The notes under the pieces are model-generated. The model was not told the DNA's origin and ran no database searches. It saw nothing but the letters and a program-made list of their open reading frames with translations. From NCBI GenBank assembly GCA_030833445.1, contig JAURHD010000004.1, positions 1-64,000 on the forward strand: a DNA stretch of 64,000 nucleotides, in the 5' to 3' direction. Below, in pieces: positions 54,449 to 63,807 of this stretch (the stretch's first letter is position 1; each line of letters opens with the position of its first letter). Source of the DNA: Cephaloticoccus sp. GTDB lineage: Bacteria; Verrucomicrobiota; Verrucomicrobiia; Opitutales; Opitutaceae. The translations under genes and the position numbers were made by a program.

Positions 54449-55459
54449 TCAAACTTTCATCGCCGCGGCATAGACACCACTCGTCAAATCGACGGCCTGA
54501 CCGGTCTTGATTGATTCGATTGCGGCCAGCACCACCGCGGTCGTGCGCCGCGCGGATTGCACGGAGACGGGCGAGGGTTTGCCCTCGGCCAGGGCCGTGA
54601 TAAATGCGGTGTCGATCACCGCCGCCCCTTCCTCGGGCCACGCAGGATGCTCGGTTACTTTGCCGTCCTCTCGCGTCATGATCGAGTTGAGCCGGTTGTA
54701 GAGACTGGCGCTACGGGCACCGTCGCTCAGCTGCAGCGCAAACTTCGAGGAATGCGGCGGCACGCCGCAATCGCCCACCGCCACCGTCGCCACCGCCCCA
54801 TCCGCAAAGGTCAAGGTGATCGAGGCGGTGTCCACGATGTCGCGGGTCGGGTGATGCCGATTTCCGCCCGCGGCATAAACCCGCACCGCCGACGTCGGAT
54901 GCAGGTGCAGCACGGTATCGACCATGTGGCAGCCCTGCGACAGCACGTTGCCGCCGCCCTGAATCGGATCATTGGCCCAAAAATCGGCCGGCCAGTGATC
55001 ATCAATCACCTGCGCCACCGTCAGGGTCGGCTTGGTCAAAAACTGTTTGGCCGCCACCACTGCCGGAAAGAACCGTAATTTGAAACCTGACGCCGCCATC
55101 ACCCCGCTGCGCTCTACCGCCGCGACAATGCGATCGCAGTCCACCAGCGTCAGCGCCAACGGCTTCTCGAGAAAGAAATGTTTCCCGGCGGCAGCGACCT
55201 GTTCGGCGAGCGGCGCATGCGTGTGATGCTGCGTGCAAATCCACACCGTATCGATCTCCGGATCGGCCAGCACCTTCGCCACCTCGTCCGTAGCATAACC
55301 GGCCCCATATTTTTTCGCAAAATCCTCGGCCCGCTCCCCCGCGATATCCGCCACGGCCCGAAGTTCCACTCCGGCATAGCCTGATAAAAATTGCGCGTGC
55401 TGGGCGCCGTAACTGCCACAGCCAATGATGGCGGCACGAAGGATGCGGGGAGTGCTCAT
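54449..55459 (-). CDS. Gfo/Idh/MocA-family oxidoreductase
   Basis: A 336-residue NAD(P)-dependent dehydrogenase. Rossmann motif AAIIGCGSYGAQHA near the N-terminus, EKPLALTLVDCD (the EKP signature, Lys for substrate), and a C-terminal substrate domain. Family members oxidise sugars, inositols or sugar acids. Start MSTPRILRAA at 55459 is chosen over a longer frame. It is divergent from the sialidase-like gene by about 110 bp and belongs with the glycan genes, probably in catabolism of a released monosaccharide. Confidence 0.88.
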   Translation of the reverse strand: MSTPRILRAAIIGCGSYGAQHAQFLSGYAGVELRAVADIAGERAEDFAKKYGAGYATDEVAKVLADPEIDTVWICTQHHTHAPLAEQVAAAGKHFFLEKPLALTLVDCDRIVAAVERSGVMAASGFKLRFFPAVVAAKQFLTKPTLTVAQVIDDHWPADFWANDPIQGGGNVLSQGCHMVDTVLHLHPTSAVRVYAAGGNRHHPTRDIVDTASITLTFADGAVATVAVGDCGVPPHSSKFALQLSDGARSASLYNRLNSIMTREDGKVTEHPAWPEEGAAVIDTAFITALAEGKPSPVSVQSARRTTAVVLAAIESIKTGQAVDLTSGVYAAAMKV

Positions 55460-55569
55460 GGGGTGGCTGGGAGCTAACGAACCCTGCTTTCGACTAACAA
55501 GCCTTTTGCCACCGCAAGACACAGTTGGGATTTGCGCTGCTCCACCACCAATGACTGGTTGGTTTCGTC

Positions 55570-56634
55570 ATGATTCAAAAATTCTCCGTCTCGCGGGATG
55601 ATTCGATCTACGAAGCCTTCCCCGATCTTACCCTGACGGCCGATGGACGTCTCCTCTGCGTATTTGAGGAATGCACCCACCACGGCAAACGCAACTGGAC
55701 CCGACTGGCCCTGACGGAATCCTCCGACCGCGGTCGCACTTGGTCGCCGAAACGGGCGCTCACCCCGGAGACCAAGGGCAACCCCTATTGGAATTGCGCG
55801 CGTATCACCACCCTGCGTGACGGACGTATTGCCGCCATCGCCGACAACATCGGCACCGATGAGCGCAGCAAGGATCATCATCTGCTTCGAAATTTTCTGT
55901 TCATCAGCCATGACCACGGCCGCACGTGGGACGAACCCATCCTGCTGCCGATGCAGGGCATCATGCCGGACAAACTGATCGAGCTCGCCAACGGCCGCTG
56001 GTTGACCGCTTGTCACGTCAAGAATCCCACATCGGAATTTCTCAAAGTCTGGCTCTGGCATTCCGATGATCAGGGGAAAACGTGGACTGGTCCGGTCACG
56101 GTCGCGGATCAATCCGGTCTGAACCTGTGCGAGGTTTCCATTCTGCCGGTGGATGACCAAGTGCTGGTTGCGCTGTTGCGCGAGAATTCCTTCAAGGGCT
56201 GGGACTGTTACAAAACGATTTCCCGGGACGGCGGCCTCACTTGGGGTCCGGCCATTCAACTGCCGATTCCCGCCTGCCATCGGCCAACCGCCGGCTGGCT
56301 CAAAAATGGACAGGCACTCATCACCTGCCGCCTGATGCAGGGCGGCAAGGGTTGGGTCGGTTGGTGGACGCAAAACACCCTCGCCGTGCTCACGGACAAG
56401 GAATCCCTCCTCGCCGAAACTCGCGAGGAGGCCCACGCGCGCATTCTGCCGCTCGACTTCGATCGCTCACCCGAAAGCGACACGGGGTATACGGGTTGGA
56501 TGCAGTTCCCCGACGGCGAGATCTATGTGGTGAACTACATCGTGGACGACGCCCCCAAGGCGCAGATCCGCGGTTACTCGCTGCGGATAGAAGATATCAT
56601 TTTGCCGACCACCACGCGCAACTGGCACGAATAA
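55570..56634 (+). CDS. BNR-repeat sialidase-like protein
   Basis: A 354-residue six-bladed propeller of the sialidase superfamily. Four Asp-box motifs are seen: SSDRGRTW, SHDHGRTW, SDDQGKTW and SRDGGLTW. No signal peptide, so not a typical secreted sialidase; related Verrucomicrobial proteins may hydrolyse other acidic sugars. ATG at 55570. It is followed in the same direction by a small reading frame and the GH106-like gene. Confidence 0.82.
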   Translation: MIQKFSVSRDDSIYEAFPDLTLTADGRLLCVFEECTHHGKRNWTRLALTESSDRGRTWSPKRALTPETKGNPYWNCARITTLRDGRIAAIADNIGTDERSKDHHLLRNFLFISHDHGRTWDEPILLPMQGIMPDKLIELANGRWLTACHVKNPTSEFLKVWLWHSDDQGKTWTGPVTVADQSGLNLCEVSILPVDDQVLVALLRENSFKGWDCYKTISRDGGLTWGPAIQLPIPACHRPTAGWLKNGQALITCRLMQGGKGWVGWWTQNTLAVLTDKESLLAETREEAHARILPLDFDRSPESDTGYTGWMQFPDGEIYVVNYIVDDAPKAQIRGYSLRIEDIILPTTTRNWHE

Positions 56635-56687
56635 ATCCTTGCCGGTCCCGCTTGCGGATACCCGGCAATGCCGTTGCATTGGCTGAG

Positions 56688-56864
56688 ATGCGACCCGCCT
56701 CCACTCATCTCCCGCCCGGGGAAAACCCGATCTCCCTGCGGACGCGTTTCGGAGTCTATTGGTTGGGCAAGATGCTGGGCACCATTCTGCATTTTGTCCG
56801 CAAACGAACCATCCTCCAAGACGCCGCTGTGAATCACGCCCAGCGTGAACCAAACATCCCTTGA
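56688..56864 (+). CDS. possible small protein
   Basis: A 58-codon frame with ATG at 56688 whose TGA (56862-56864) overlaps the TTG start of the next gene, a TTGA junction like the other couplings in this window. Its sequence (FGVYWLGKMLGTILHFVRKR in the middle) is plausible but unrecognised. The overlap is the main support. Confidence 0.35.
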   Translation: MRPASTHLPPGENPISLRTRFGVYWLGKMLGTILHFVRKRTILQDAAVNHAQREPNIP

Positions 56865-59290
56865 GCACCGTCCCTACCGCCCCCGCTCCGCGCTACTACA
56901 CTTTCTGGTCGATCAACGGCCCCTTGCAACGCGACCGCCTGCGTCAACAGCTCGTCGACTTCAAGGCCGCCGGCTTGCACGGCGTGGTCTTTCATCCCCG
57001 CTTTTATCCCGGCATCCCGCCCTACCTGAGCGCCGACTATCTCGCCCACGTCAACGACACGATCCTCTACGCCAAGGAGCTCGGCCTGCGCTTCTGGCTC
57101 TACGATGAAAACGGCTGGCCCAGCGGCACCGGCGACGGTCAGGTGCTCGCCAACTATCCCGACAGCGGAGCGATGCGGCTCGACCTCACGCCCACGGCCA
57201 CGCCCGATTCGATCGGCAGTTTCAGCGTCGATGCCGACAACCGAATCGTTTCCGCGAATACTGCCGGTGCGAAGACCTGGCACCTCACGCCGACCAAAAT
57301 CAACTACGTCGACTCGCTCGATCCGCGCGTGCTCGGACACTTTCTCGAACTCATTCACGAGAAATACCGCACCGGGCTCGATCCCGCGGCGTGGGATTAC
57401 GTCGAGACGATTTTCTTCGACGAACCCGAGTCGGGCATGATCAAGGATCCGTTTCCCGCGCAGGCCGGGATTCCGTGGTCGCGTATCATGCCGGACAAAC
57501 TGCAGGCGACCTTCGGTGATGATTACCTGTCGGTGTTGCCGCTGTTGTTCGCCCGCGGCGAAGGCTACGTCGACGCCCGCGTCAAATTCTGGGAGCTCGT
57601 CACCGACACGCTGATCGGCGGGTTCTTCGCGCCGTATCTCGCGTGGTGCAACCAGCACGGCAAACAGTTCATCGGTCACGTGAAGGGCGAGGAGCATCCG
57701 CTCTTCCAACTCCCGATGGTCGGCTCGTGCCACCGCACCTTCCGCCACTTCAGCATGCCGGGCATCGATGCATTGGAACGTTTCCCCTCGCTCGATTTCT
57801 TCCCGCGCCAAGCCGGATCCGTTGCGCGGCAGTTCGGCGCCCGCCGCGCCATGGTCGAGTGTTTCGGCGGTTCCGGCTGGGGCTCCTCGCCGGAAGACCT
57901 CGAGCGTTACCTGCTCTGGCTCGGCCGCAACGGCATCACCGATTTCGTGTTCCACCTCAGCCAATACCGGCTCGACACGCCCGCGCTCACCGACTGGCCG
58001 CCGTCCGAGCCGTTGCATCTGAGTTGGAAGGATGCGTTCCCCGCCGTGCTCGATCGCGTCTCGCGCGAACTCACCACCAATCCACCTGAGGTGGCCGACA
58101 CGCTCGTCGTCGCGCCCTACCGCGGACTCATGGCCGATTATGAACCTTGGGAGCTGATGCAGACCAATCAGCACAACGCCACGACCTTGCCCGACACGCC
58201 GGCGACTCGGATCAACACCGCCTTTCTCGCCGAGTTGGAAAAACTCAAGTCCGCCGGCATCGCCTACGATATCACCGACGAGCGCACGCTCGAAGAAGAT
58301 GGCCAGTCGGTGAACGGCCGCGTGCAACTCGGCCAGGTCAGCTACGCGAACCTCATCATCGACCCCGGTGCAAAATTGCACGGCTGGCACAAGGTGGAAC
58401 CGGTTGACCTCAACCGGTTGTTGGGCACATCCGCCGTGTCTCAAACCAAACGCGTTGAGGTCAACGCGTTCCACCCGCCAATCCCGCTCACCTGGTCCAT
58501 CCCCGCTCTGCCGGAGAACGCGTGGCTGATCGAATCCAACCGCACCGCCCCACGCCAATTCACGGCCAGATTTGCGACTGACGAATTGCCCGCAGGACTG
58601 ACGCTGCACTTCGCCGACGATCTCGTTTCCGCCACACTGAACAGCAAAACCTTACCCCTGACCACCGTCTCCGAAGGCGTTTCAGCCACCTTGCCGGCCC
58701 TGCCGGCTGGCGAACACCAACTGACTTTTGAGACGGTCGCCACTTTCCCCGCCAAGCCTTATGTCTGGCTGAAGGGTCCGTTCACCCTGCAGAGTCGCAC
58801 GCCCTATACTCCGGGTCCGAACGCCACGATCCGCACCGATGGTCCTTTTGTGGCCAGTGCTAAACCAGCGGATGCCGCCGCTGATCTCGTCGCCGGTGGT
58901 TTTCCGTTTCTGTATCAGGCCTTGGTCGTCGAAACCAAAATCGATTTGGCCGAAGCGAGTTCGAGCCTGGCCTTCCCCGACACGATTGCCGATGCGCTGC
59001 GTGTCTCCATTGATGGCGCGGACGCCGGCTGGATTTGGGGACCAGACTGGGAACTGTCCTTAGACAAACCCCTCGCAGTCGGAACGCACACGCTGCGACT
59101 CGAAGTCGTGCCGAGTAGTTTCAATCACTACGGCCCGCATCATTACTACAACGGCGACTGGCCGGTTGTGAGCCCGGGGCAAATCCTCGGCGACAAGAAC
59201 TTCGCCGATGCCCCCGATGCCCCCGACCACACCCACGTCCCGCAGTGGCATTTCAAACCGCTGCAGTTGCCGGCTTCGGTCGTAATCTAA
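56861..59290 (+). CDS. GH106-like glycoside hydrolase
   Basis: An 809-residue protein. The N-terminal TIM-barrel region has FWSINGPLQRDRLRQQ and WLYDENGWPSGTGDG, the hallmark of GH106-type rhamnosidases; beta-sandwich domains follow (jelly-roll segments from ~590). The catalytic acids are not certain by eye. Start is TTG at 56861; a stop codon lies in frame just upstream. No signal peptide. Together with the GH78-like protein at 31 kb it suggests rhamnose-containing glycans as food. Confidence 0.75.
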   Translation: MSTVPTAPAPRYYTFWSINGPLQRDRLRQQLVDFKAAGLHGVVFHPRFYPGIPPYLSADYLAHVNDTILYAKELGLRFWLYDENGWPSGTGDGQVLANYPDSGAMRLDLTPTATPDSIGSFSVDADNRIVSANTAGAKTWHLTPTKINYVDSLDPRVLGHFLELIHEKYRTGLDPAAWDYVETIFFDEPESGMIKDPFPAQAGIPWSRIMPDKLQATFGDDYLSVLPLLFARGEGYVDARVKFWELVTDTLIGGFFAPYLAWCNQHGKQFIGHVKGEEHPLFQLPMVGSCHRTFRHFSMPGIDALERFPSLDFFPRQAGSVARQFGARRAMVECFGGSGWGSSPEDLERYLLWLGRNGITDFVFHLSQYRLDTPALTDWPPSEPLHLSWKDAFPAVLDRVSRELTTNPPEVADTLVVAPYRGLMADYEPWELMQTNQHNATTLPDTPATRINTAFLAELEKLKSAGIAYDITDERTLEEDGQSVNGRVQLGQVSYANLIIDPGAKLHGWHKVEPVDLNRLLGTSAVSQTKRVEVNAFHPPIPLTWSIPALPENAWLIESNRTAPRQFTARFATDELPAGLTLHFADDLVSATLNSKTLPLTTVSEGVSATLPALPAGEHQLTFETVATFPAKPYVWLKGPFTLQSRTPYTPGPNATIRTDGPFVASAKPADAAADLVAGGFPFLYQALVVETKIDLAEASSSLAFPDTIADALRVSIDGADAGWIWGPDWELSLDKPLAVGTHTLRLEVVPSSFNHYGPHHYYNGDWPVVSPGQILGDKNFADAPDAPDHTHVPQWHFKPLQLPASVVI

Positions 59291-59296
59291 TCGTCG

Positions 59297-60694
59297 ATGC
59301 ACCGCCTCGGCAGCGCAGTTTCGTGGAGCCATCACCAACCGACCGAAACGCCTTGGGCAACCGACGCCGCTGCACTCACGCTCTCGATTCGGGTCAACTC
59401 CCTGCGTGCCACCGACGCCCTGCTGGGTTGGCAGGATGACCAAAGCGCGTGGGTCACCCAGCTGGCCGTCGTTTCCAGTCCGTCCGGTCACTGCCTGGTG
59501 CTTTCACTCACCCTGGATTCCCGGCGCGCGCCGTTGCAACTCGACGCCCCGCTCGACGCGATCGGCCGCGATCAACCGCACGAAATCACACTGCGCCATT
59601 TGGGTTATCGGCTGGAATTGCTTATCGACGGCGTGCTCGTGGATGAGGAATGGCCGGCCGATCTGCGGTTGCTGTTACCGGGCGCGATCAACGTTCCCGG
59701 CGACGCGGTCACGCAGGTCGAGCTCTGGAACCGCGCATTGCAGGACGACGAAGTTCGCGAGCTCTGCGGTTCGCTTGTTGCCATGCCCGAGCGCTACTTG
59801 GGTCCGGAGCGGACCATCGCGCAGGGTTGGCGGCCGCGCGGCTTTAACGTCAATGTCGGCGACTGCATGCCTTATTGGCACGAAGGACGCTGGCACTTGT
59901 TTTATCTGCGCGACCGGCGTCACCACGGCAGCATGTGGGGCTGTGGCGGACACCAATGGGCGCACGCCTCCACCACGGATTTGCGACATTGGGATGAACA
60001 TCCCCTCGCCGTGCCCATTGGCCCCGAGTCCCATGGTTCCAATTGCACCGGCTCCGTGTTTTGGCACGCCGGCGTGCATCACGCGTTTTACACCGTGCGC
60101 CAATTCTATGGCTCGCCCGCGCCGCTCTGCCTCTCGACCAGTCGCAACGGCATCGACTTCACGCCGCACGGTCCCCTGCTCACCTTGCGCGAACCTTACG
60201 ACGGACCTTCGGGTCGCGATCCAGTGGTTTTCCGACACGACGATCAGTTTCATCTGTTGCTCACCACGTCATTGAACAGCGCGCCCGGTGCACCTGGTTG
60301 CCTCGCGCGCTTGGTCTCCGATGACCTGCATCACTGGGAGCAGTGCGAACCGTTTTTCATTCCCGGACCCGACTACCCCGGCCAGCCCGAGTGTCCGGAT
60401 TACTTTGCGTGGAACGGTTGGTATTATCTGTTCTTCAGCATCGAAGGCGTCGCGCACTATCGCACCTCGCGCCAGCCGCTCGGTCCGTGGCAAAGCCCGG
60501 ACACCGACACACTCGACGACCCCATGGCTAGAGTGATGAAAACCGCCGCCTTCGGACCGCACCGCCGGCTCGGCGTCGCCTTCGTGCGCGACGGCGAGCA
60601 GTGGGGCGGCAGCCTCCGCCTCCGCGAACTCGTGCAACACCCCGACGGCACGCTGACCACGACCTGGCCCGCGGAACTGCCGCCGAACCCATGA
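59297..60694 (+). CDS. GH32/43-type five-bladed propeller hydrolase with LamG-like domain
   Basis: A 465-residue protein. Residues ~25-165 look like a concanavalin/LamG domain; the rest is a five-bladed propeller with VGDCMPYWHEGRWHLFYL (the first acidic blade) and SGRDPVVFRHDDQFHLL (R-D-P, the second acidic motif). The third acid is probably in QPECPDYFAW. Likely a fructosidase- or arabinosidase-like enzyme; no signal peptide. It starts 6 bp after the GH106-like stop. Confidence 0.75.
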   Translation: MHRLGSAVSWSHHQPTETPWATDAAALTLSIRVNSLRATDALLGWQDDQSAWVTQLAVVSSPSGHCLVLSLTLDSRRAPLQLDAPLDAIGRDQPHEITLRHLGYRLELLIDGVLVDEEWPADLRLLLPGAINVPGDAVTQVELWNRALQDDEVRELCGSLVAMPERYLGPERTIAQGWRPRGFNVNVGDCMPYWHEGRWHLFYLRDRRHHGSMWGCGGHQWAHASTTDLRHWDEHPLAVPIGPESHGSNCTGSVFWHAGVHHAFYTVRQFYGSPAPLCLSTSRNGIDFTPHGPLLTLREPYDGPSGRDPVVFRHDDQFHLLLTTSLNSAPGAPGCLARLVSDDLHHWEQCEPFFIPGPDYPGQPECPDYFAWNGWYYLFFSIEGVAHYRTSRQPLGPWQSPDTDTLDDPMARVMKTAAFGPHRRLGVAFVRDGEQWGGSLRLRELVQHPDGTLTTTWPAELPPNP

Positions 60695-60788
60695 CATTCC
60701 CGCGCTTGCATCTTCGCACGTGGTGCCGCACAGTGTTCGACCTGTTCTTTGATTGGCTCGCGCCCAATCATCCGACCTACCCACTTTT
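60691..60788 (+). other. gap with a coupled frame of uncertain meaning
   Basis: An ATG at 60691 overlaps the propeller-gene TGA (ATGA). The frame it opens (MTFPRLHLRTWCRT...) runs for 82 codons but its second half lies inside the tmRNA gene, so it is not a likely intact protein. It may be the remnant of a former downstream gene. No clear ssrA promoter was identified. Confidence 0.3.
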
Positions 60789-61144
60789 GGGGGTGTTCTG
60801 GATTCGATTTCTGGTTGGAGTGCGCCGCTGCCGTTCGAGAGTGAAAGGTCTCTCGTTAATCCCCTTTTCAAAAAAACAAACGGCAATTACGAAGAAATGC
60901 CCTTGGCAGCCTAAAACGGCTACCACGTTGGTCCAGTGACACCTGCTAACTGAAACCGACGTCGACAGCAGGCATAGTGTGTAGCGCGACTCGCGGAATG
61001 CATACCGTATCTTCATCCGGGAGTTGGCTGAAGGCTAAGCGCGGATGATCGCGTAACTTCGGCGAGATCAAAGTCATCCTATAACGGTAGATGCGGTGCG
61101 TAAAGGTCAGAAACACGCGGGTTCAACTCCCGCCACCTCCACCA
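60789..61144 (+). ncRNA. ssrA: tmRNA (transfer-messenger RNA)
   Basis: A 356-nt RNA that rescues stalled ribosomes with SmpB. The 5' end GGGGGTG (60789-60795) pairs with CACCTCC (61134-61140) as the acceptor stem, followed by ACCA encoded in the DNA (61141-61144). The 5' GGATTCGATT and the T-arm GCGGGTTCAACTCCCGC are typical. The tag frame encodes TNGNYEEMPLAA and stops with TAA at 60912-60914 (the resume codon, ACA at 60876, is uncertain). Three or more pseudoknot regions would lie between 60915 and 61090. A standard one-piece tmRNA. Confidence 0.93.
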
Positions 61145-61344
61145 CTTTAAAATTCACCAATTCCGCCATGAAAAGGCCATTTTCATAGGTAAAGTAGCGG
61201 AAACTAGACTTGAATCGTTTTAGCTGGTTTTTGTTGGTTTTTGGTCGTTTTCGTGAAATTTTAGCCACCGTAAAGCAGCAGGCACGCAAAACATGAGGGT
61301 GGGCTTCAATCAGCGAGTGCTCTCTTTAGAGGAAGCTTGGTTTC
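61145..61344. other. 200-bp gap after ssrA
   Basis: T-rich on the plus strand (runs of TTTTT around 61225-61245). No gene, clear terminator stem or integrase was seen. A leftward 60-codon frame here reads across the ssrA 3' end and is an artefact. Confidence 0.6.
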
Positions 61345-63807
61345 TTACTTGGTGAAAACCTTAGCCGGCATGTCTTCAGCGGCCAGCTTTACGCCGGCGC
61401 GCAGCAACAGATTGCCGAGGGAATCGGCCGTAGGCGCGCCGCTGCCCACGTAGAAGCCGAGCAGGTTGCCCTTGGCGTCCACAATGATGGTGTTCGGCAC
61501 GGGCGCCATGGCTCCGCCGGTCATTTGCAAGGGAAAGGTCTTGCGAAAATACGCCATCTGCTCGGTTCCGAAGGCTTTCTTTTCTTCATCGGTCATCTCC
61601 TCGCCATCCTTCGGCGGAGCCGGCGGACCACCAAGCGGGTCGGAATAAACCGGGAAGTCGAATTTGCCGGCGTTTTTTTCGCGCCATTCTTTCACGGCCT
61701 CATCGCCGGCGTAGCCGAGAAAGCCGACGAACTGCACGCCTTGGTCGGCGTAGCGGGCGGCCCATGCGTTGTTGAATGCAAGCACATCCTCCGACACGCC
61801 GCTGCCACCCCAGATGCTGATCACGGCCGTCTTGCCCTTGATCACTTCGCTGAGGGGCACTTCCGCGCCACTGGCGTCGCGCATTGCGGGATTAGGCACG
61901 GGTTCGCCAGCGACGAGCTTTCCGTATTTTTCGATAAACTTTGGCGTGGGGTTGATTTTTTCCGCCTCGGCCTGGGCCTTGCGTTCGCGATCTGCCGCAG
62001 CATCGGAATCGAGCTGTTTGCGGCCCTTCGCCATCGTCTCTTCGTCAACCTTCACACCGGCAATCGCCAGCGCGGCCTCGGTGCGCGCGTCACCCGCGCC
62101 GCCGTTGCCCACGATCACGGCGACGATTTTGCCGTCGCGATCGATCACAAATTGTGAAGGGATGCCGCGCACGCCGTAGAGCTTGGACGAGGCACGGTCG
62201 GCGAAGGTCGCGGAGCCGCGTTCGTTCGGATCGAAAGCCCAGACTATATCGGGATACTTCGGCTGGTTCTTCGGAATCCATGCCTTGAACTTCGCAATGG
62301 TGTCGCTCGTGCCCGAGGCCAGCACCACGACATCCTGATCTGCGTATTTCTTCGAAATCTCCTGCGTGTGCGGAAACGAAGCGATGCACGGACCGCACCA
62401 CGTCGCCCAGAAGTCGAGGATCACTATCTTGCCCTTGAAGTCGGCGAGCTTCAGCTCGCGGCCCGTCACGTCGTTCATCACAAAGTCCGGCGCCATTTCA
62501 CCGGCAGTGAGGGTTTCGCGCGGTTCGCCAGCAGAGGGGTCTTTGGGCGCGGGCTTGATCATGGCCGCGGCTTTCGCCCCGCGGGACGCCATCACCTGCT
62601 GCACGACATTTTTAACCGCCTCTAGGTGTTCCTCAGTCGGCTTCACCTTTGCAGCGATGATACCCATGAGGGCGATCGCCTCGGCGCGCGCGCCGAAGCC
62701 AATCGTGCCGGTGATCATCTTGCCGTCGGCGTCCGCGACAAATGACGCCGGGAACATGCCGATACCGAAATGCGTGTTGGCGACGCCTTCACCCCAAGCC
62801 TTGCCGGCAGGATCCCATGCCACGGTGAAACCAGGCGACGGGTTCGCCGCGACCCATCTGTCGAAATCCGCGCGCTCGGTCGCGGCAAAGATTACCAGCG
62901 TCTGCAGGCCTTGGTCCTTGTATATCGAGGCCACATTGCCCACCCAAGCCTGCGGGCCATTGCCTGTGGCGAAATGAACGAAAGTCGGCTTCCCCACGAA
63001 CGGTGCAAACGTGACGGGCTGTCCGTCAATGCCGGTCAGGGTGAAGTCGGGCACGGCCGCGCGGCGGGCGACGCTGCCAAATTTTTCCGGCGGGAAAGCG
63101 TCGCTTGGTGCGCCACCGCTCATCGCCATCATGCCGGCCGCCGGACGCAGCGCCGCGGTCTTGCCCATCGCCGGGATGGACTTGGGCGCGTTAGGATCCT
63201 TCTTTGGCTCCGGCGGAATCGAGGCGAGATCAACCTTCACTCCGATGCGGGCCAAGGCGTATTCGAGGCGGTAGTCTTCACCCGGTCCGCCACCGGTGAC
63301 GATCTCGGCCACTTTGCCGTCACGATCGATGACGAACATCGTCGGGAAACCCGTGACCGTGTAACCGGTATTGAAGACTGATTCCTTCCAGCCTTCGCGA
63401 CCGGCAGGATCGAAGGCCATCGTGAATGCATATTTCGAGGCATTGCGCTTGATCCAGCCGTCATAGGCTTGGCGCGTGTCTGAGGCAGTGATGCCGAGCA
63501 GCACCACGTCCTGATCACGGTATTTTCTAAAAATCCGATCGTTGTTCGGCATCGCCGCCTGACAGGGACCGCACCATGTCGCGGAAACATCCACGATCAC
63601 GACCTTGCCTCTAAAATCGGATAGCTTGATCGACTCGCCCTGCGGACCGACCACACTGAACTCGGGTGCGATATCGCCGGATTTAAGCCGGGTGCCGGCG
63701 GCAGCGGACGGCGCGTCCACAGAGGTCGGTTGGGCCTGGCCCAAATCAACCGACAACAGGGCGACGGCAAGCCCGGCAATAAACCGGAAAGCATGGGGTA
63801 TGTTCAT
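61345..63807 (-). CDS. exported protein with four tandem thioredoxin-like domains
   Basis: An 820-residue protein with a signal peptide (FIAGLAVALLSVDLGQAQ). It has four TlpA/redoxin-like domains: D1 (~45-195) with CGPC at 79-82; D2 (~255-390), where the active-site region reads ATGNGPQAW without Cys; D3 (~435-590) with CGPC at 471-474; D4 (~640-810), with ISIWGGSGVS instead. Active and inactive domains alternate, suggesting duplication of a two-domain unit. It probably reduces or shuttles disulfides in the periplasm. ATG 63807 is chosen over 23 upstream codons. No partner gene is adjacent. Confidence 0.85.
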   Translation of the reverse strand: MNIPHAFRFIAGLAVALLSVDLGQAQPTSVDAPSAAAGTRLKSGDIAPEFSVVGPQGESIKLSDFRGKVVIVDVSATWCGPCQAAMPNNDRIFRKYRDQDVVLLGITASDTRQAYDGWIKRNASKYAFTMAFDPAGREGWKESVFNTGYTVTGFPTMFVIDRDGKVAEIVTGGGPGEDYRLEYALARIGVKVDLASIPPEPKKDPNAPKSIPAMGKTAALRPAAGMMAMSGGAPSDAFPPEKFGSVARRAAVPDFTLTGIDGQPVTFAPFVGKPTFVHFATGNGPQAWVGNVASIYKDQGLQTLVIFAATERADFDRWVAANPSPGFTVAWDPAGKAWGEGVANTHFGIGMFPASFVADADGKMITGTIGFGARAEAIALMGIIAAKVKPTEEHLEAVKNVVQQVMASRGAKAAAMIKPAPKDPSAGEPRETLTAGEMAPDFVMNDVTGRELKLADFKGKIVILDFWATWCGPCIASFPHTQEISKKYADQDVVVLASGTSDTIAKFKAWIPKNQPKYPDIVWAFDPNERGSATFADRASSKLYGVRGIPSQFVIDRDGKIVAVIVGNGGAGDARTEAALAIAGVKVDEETMAKGRKQLDSDAAADRERKAQAEAEKINPTPKFIEKYGKLVAGEPVPNPAMRDASGAEVPLSEVIKGKTAVISIWGGSGVSEDVLAFNNAWAARYADQGVQFVGFLGYAGDEAVKEWREKNAGKFDFPVYSDPLGGPPAPPKDGEEMTDEEKKAFGTEQMAYFRKTFPLQMTGGAMAPVPNTIIVDAKGNLLGFYVGSGAPTADSLGNLLLRAGVKLAAEDMPAKVFTK

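Noticed and set aside
56834-58609. Leftward 591-codon open frame
   Set aside because: Fully antisense to the GH106-like gene; low-complexity Arg/Gly/Val composition typical of shadow frames in GC-rich DNA.
61107-61289. Leftward 60-codon frame ending VVEVAGVEPACF
   Set aside because: The ending is the antisense of the tmRNA T-arm and acceptor stem, a known false-gene signature.
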